From Syntrophobacterales bacterium (lineage in GTDB: Bacteria; Desulfobacterota; Syntrophia; Syntrophales; UBA6807): DNA of 13,670 nt. Numbering within the stretch: the stretch's first letter is position 1; every line of letters begins with the position of its first letter. The DNA lies in NCBI GenBank assembly GCA_021159265.1, contig JAGGSD010000398.1, positions 1 through 13,670 of the forward strand. The letters are read 5' to 3'. Positions 13,483 to 13,670 of this stretch are shown in pieces. Below the pieces are notes generated by a model. It searched no databases and was not told the DNA's origin. It saw only the letters and a program-made list of their open reading frames with translations. A program made the translations under genes and the position numbers.

Positions 13483-13670
13483 CTATTTTATTTCTGCAAG
13501 CCACGCAAAGAGCTTGACATCTTTTTCTTTATGGTTCAGGATATATTCAGATTCAGAGACCTTTGCAGAATGTTCAATTTTGTTCAAGTTCAAGGAAGGC
13601 GAAGATTTTAACCACAGGAATATATTGGATATTTCGAGGATTAAAATTTGAGCCTGACCTGTCTGCGTGC
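13483..13670 (-). CDS. possible 3' end of a gene entering from the right edge
   Basis: On the minus strand a frame is open from the window edge to a TAG at 13485-13483, about 61 codons. The last part reads like protein: VSESEYILNHKEKDV followed by KLFAWLAEIK, with mixed charged and hydrophobic residues. I recognise no family. The upstream part of the frame runs into the GC-rich repeat at 13658-13670, so the gene may be truncated there, or the frame may be open by chance. No start codon with a ribosome site is visible inside the window. Confidence 0.3.
   Translation of the reverse strand, partial: TQTGQAQILILEISNIFLWLKSSPSLNLNKIEHSAKVSESEYILNHKEKDVKLFAWLAEIK

Overview
The window looks like chromosomal DNA of a Gram-negative anaerobe, most likely a Desulfobacterota (former Deltaproteobacteria) relative. 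That placement is an inference. It rests on the nadA / mfd / SurA-type peptidyl-prolyl isomerase order, a moeA gene beside a selenocysteine tRNA (pointing to selenium- and molybdenum-dependent enzymes such as formate dehydrogenase), and spacers full of short palindromic repeats. No rRNA, CRISPR array or intact transposase is visible.

Left part (1-2595) is accessory. A GC-rich palindromic repeat (about 44-125) is followed by what I read as a small array of integron-type gene cassettes with no integrase in view. A compact attC-like hairpin (about 200-255) precedes a CPA2-type cation/proton antiporter gene (285-1517). Its stop codon overlaps GTATAAC, the exact reverse complement of the GTTATAC junction ahead of the gene. 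A second, longer attC-like structure follows (1512-1646): 18 paired bases with three single-base bulges, all on the 5' arm. A second probable cassette encodes a class I SAM-dependent methyltransferase (1729-2316), followed by a weaker attC candidate. The stretch 2377-2595 has no convincing gene.

Centre (2596-5012) is core metabolism. On the minus strand, moeA (molybdenum insertion) has a good promoter candidate and is followed 24 bases later by selC, the UGA-reading selenocysteine tRNA. Divergent from moeA is nadA (quinolinate synthase, NAD synthesis).

Right of centre (5019-12538) all genes point right. mfd (transcription-repair coupling factor) is followed 14 bases later by a SurA/PpiC-type periplasmic folding factor, and then by uvrA. 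Mfd and UvrA act in one pathway: Mfd removes stalled RNA polymerase and recruits UvrA to the lesion. The spacers before mfd and uvrA each hold a palindromic element built on GTTTCGRGTTTC.

Right edge (12539-13670) holds no complete gene. It is a cluster of interleaved inverted repeats: A at 12547-12658 with A' at 12895-13014, and B at 12707-12878 with B' at 13245-13430. One B copy carries a 30-base GC-rich palindrome absent from the other, giving an empty and a filled site in the same window. The same palindrome family lies at the left end of the window and starts again at its last bases. A minus-strand reading frame that enters from the right edge may be the 3' end of a gene or a gene remnant.
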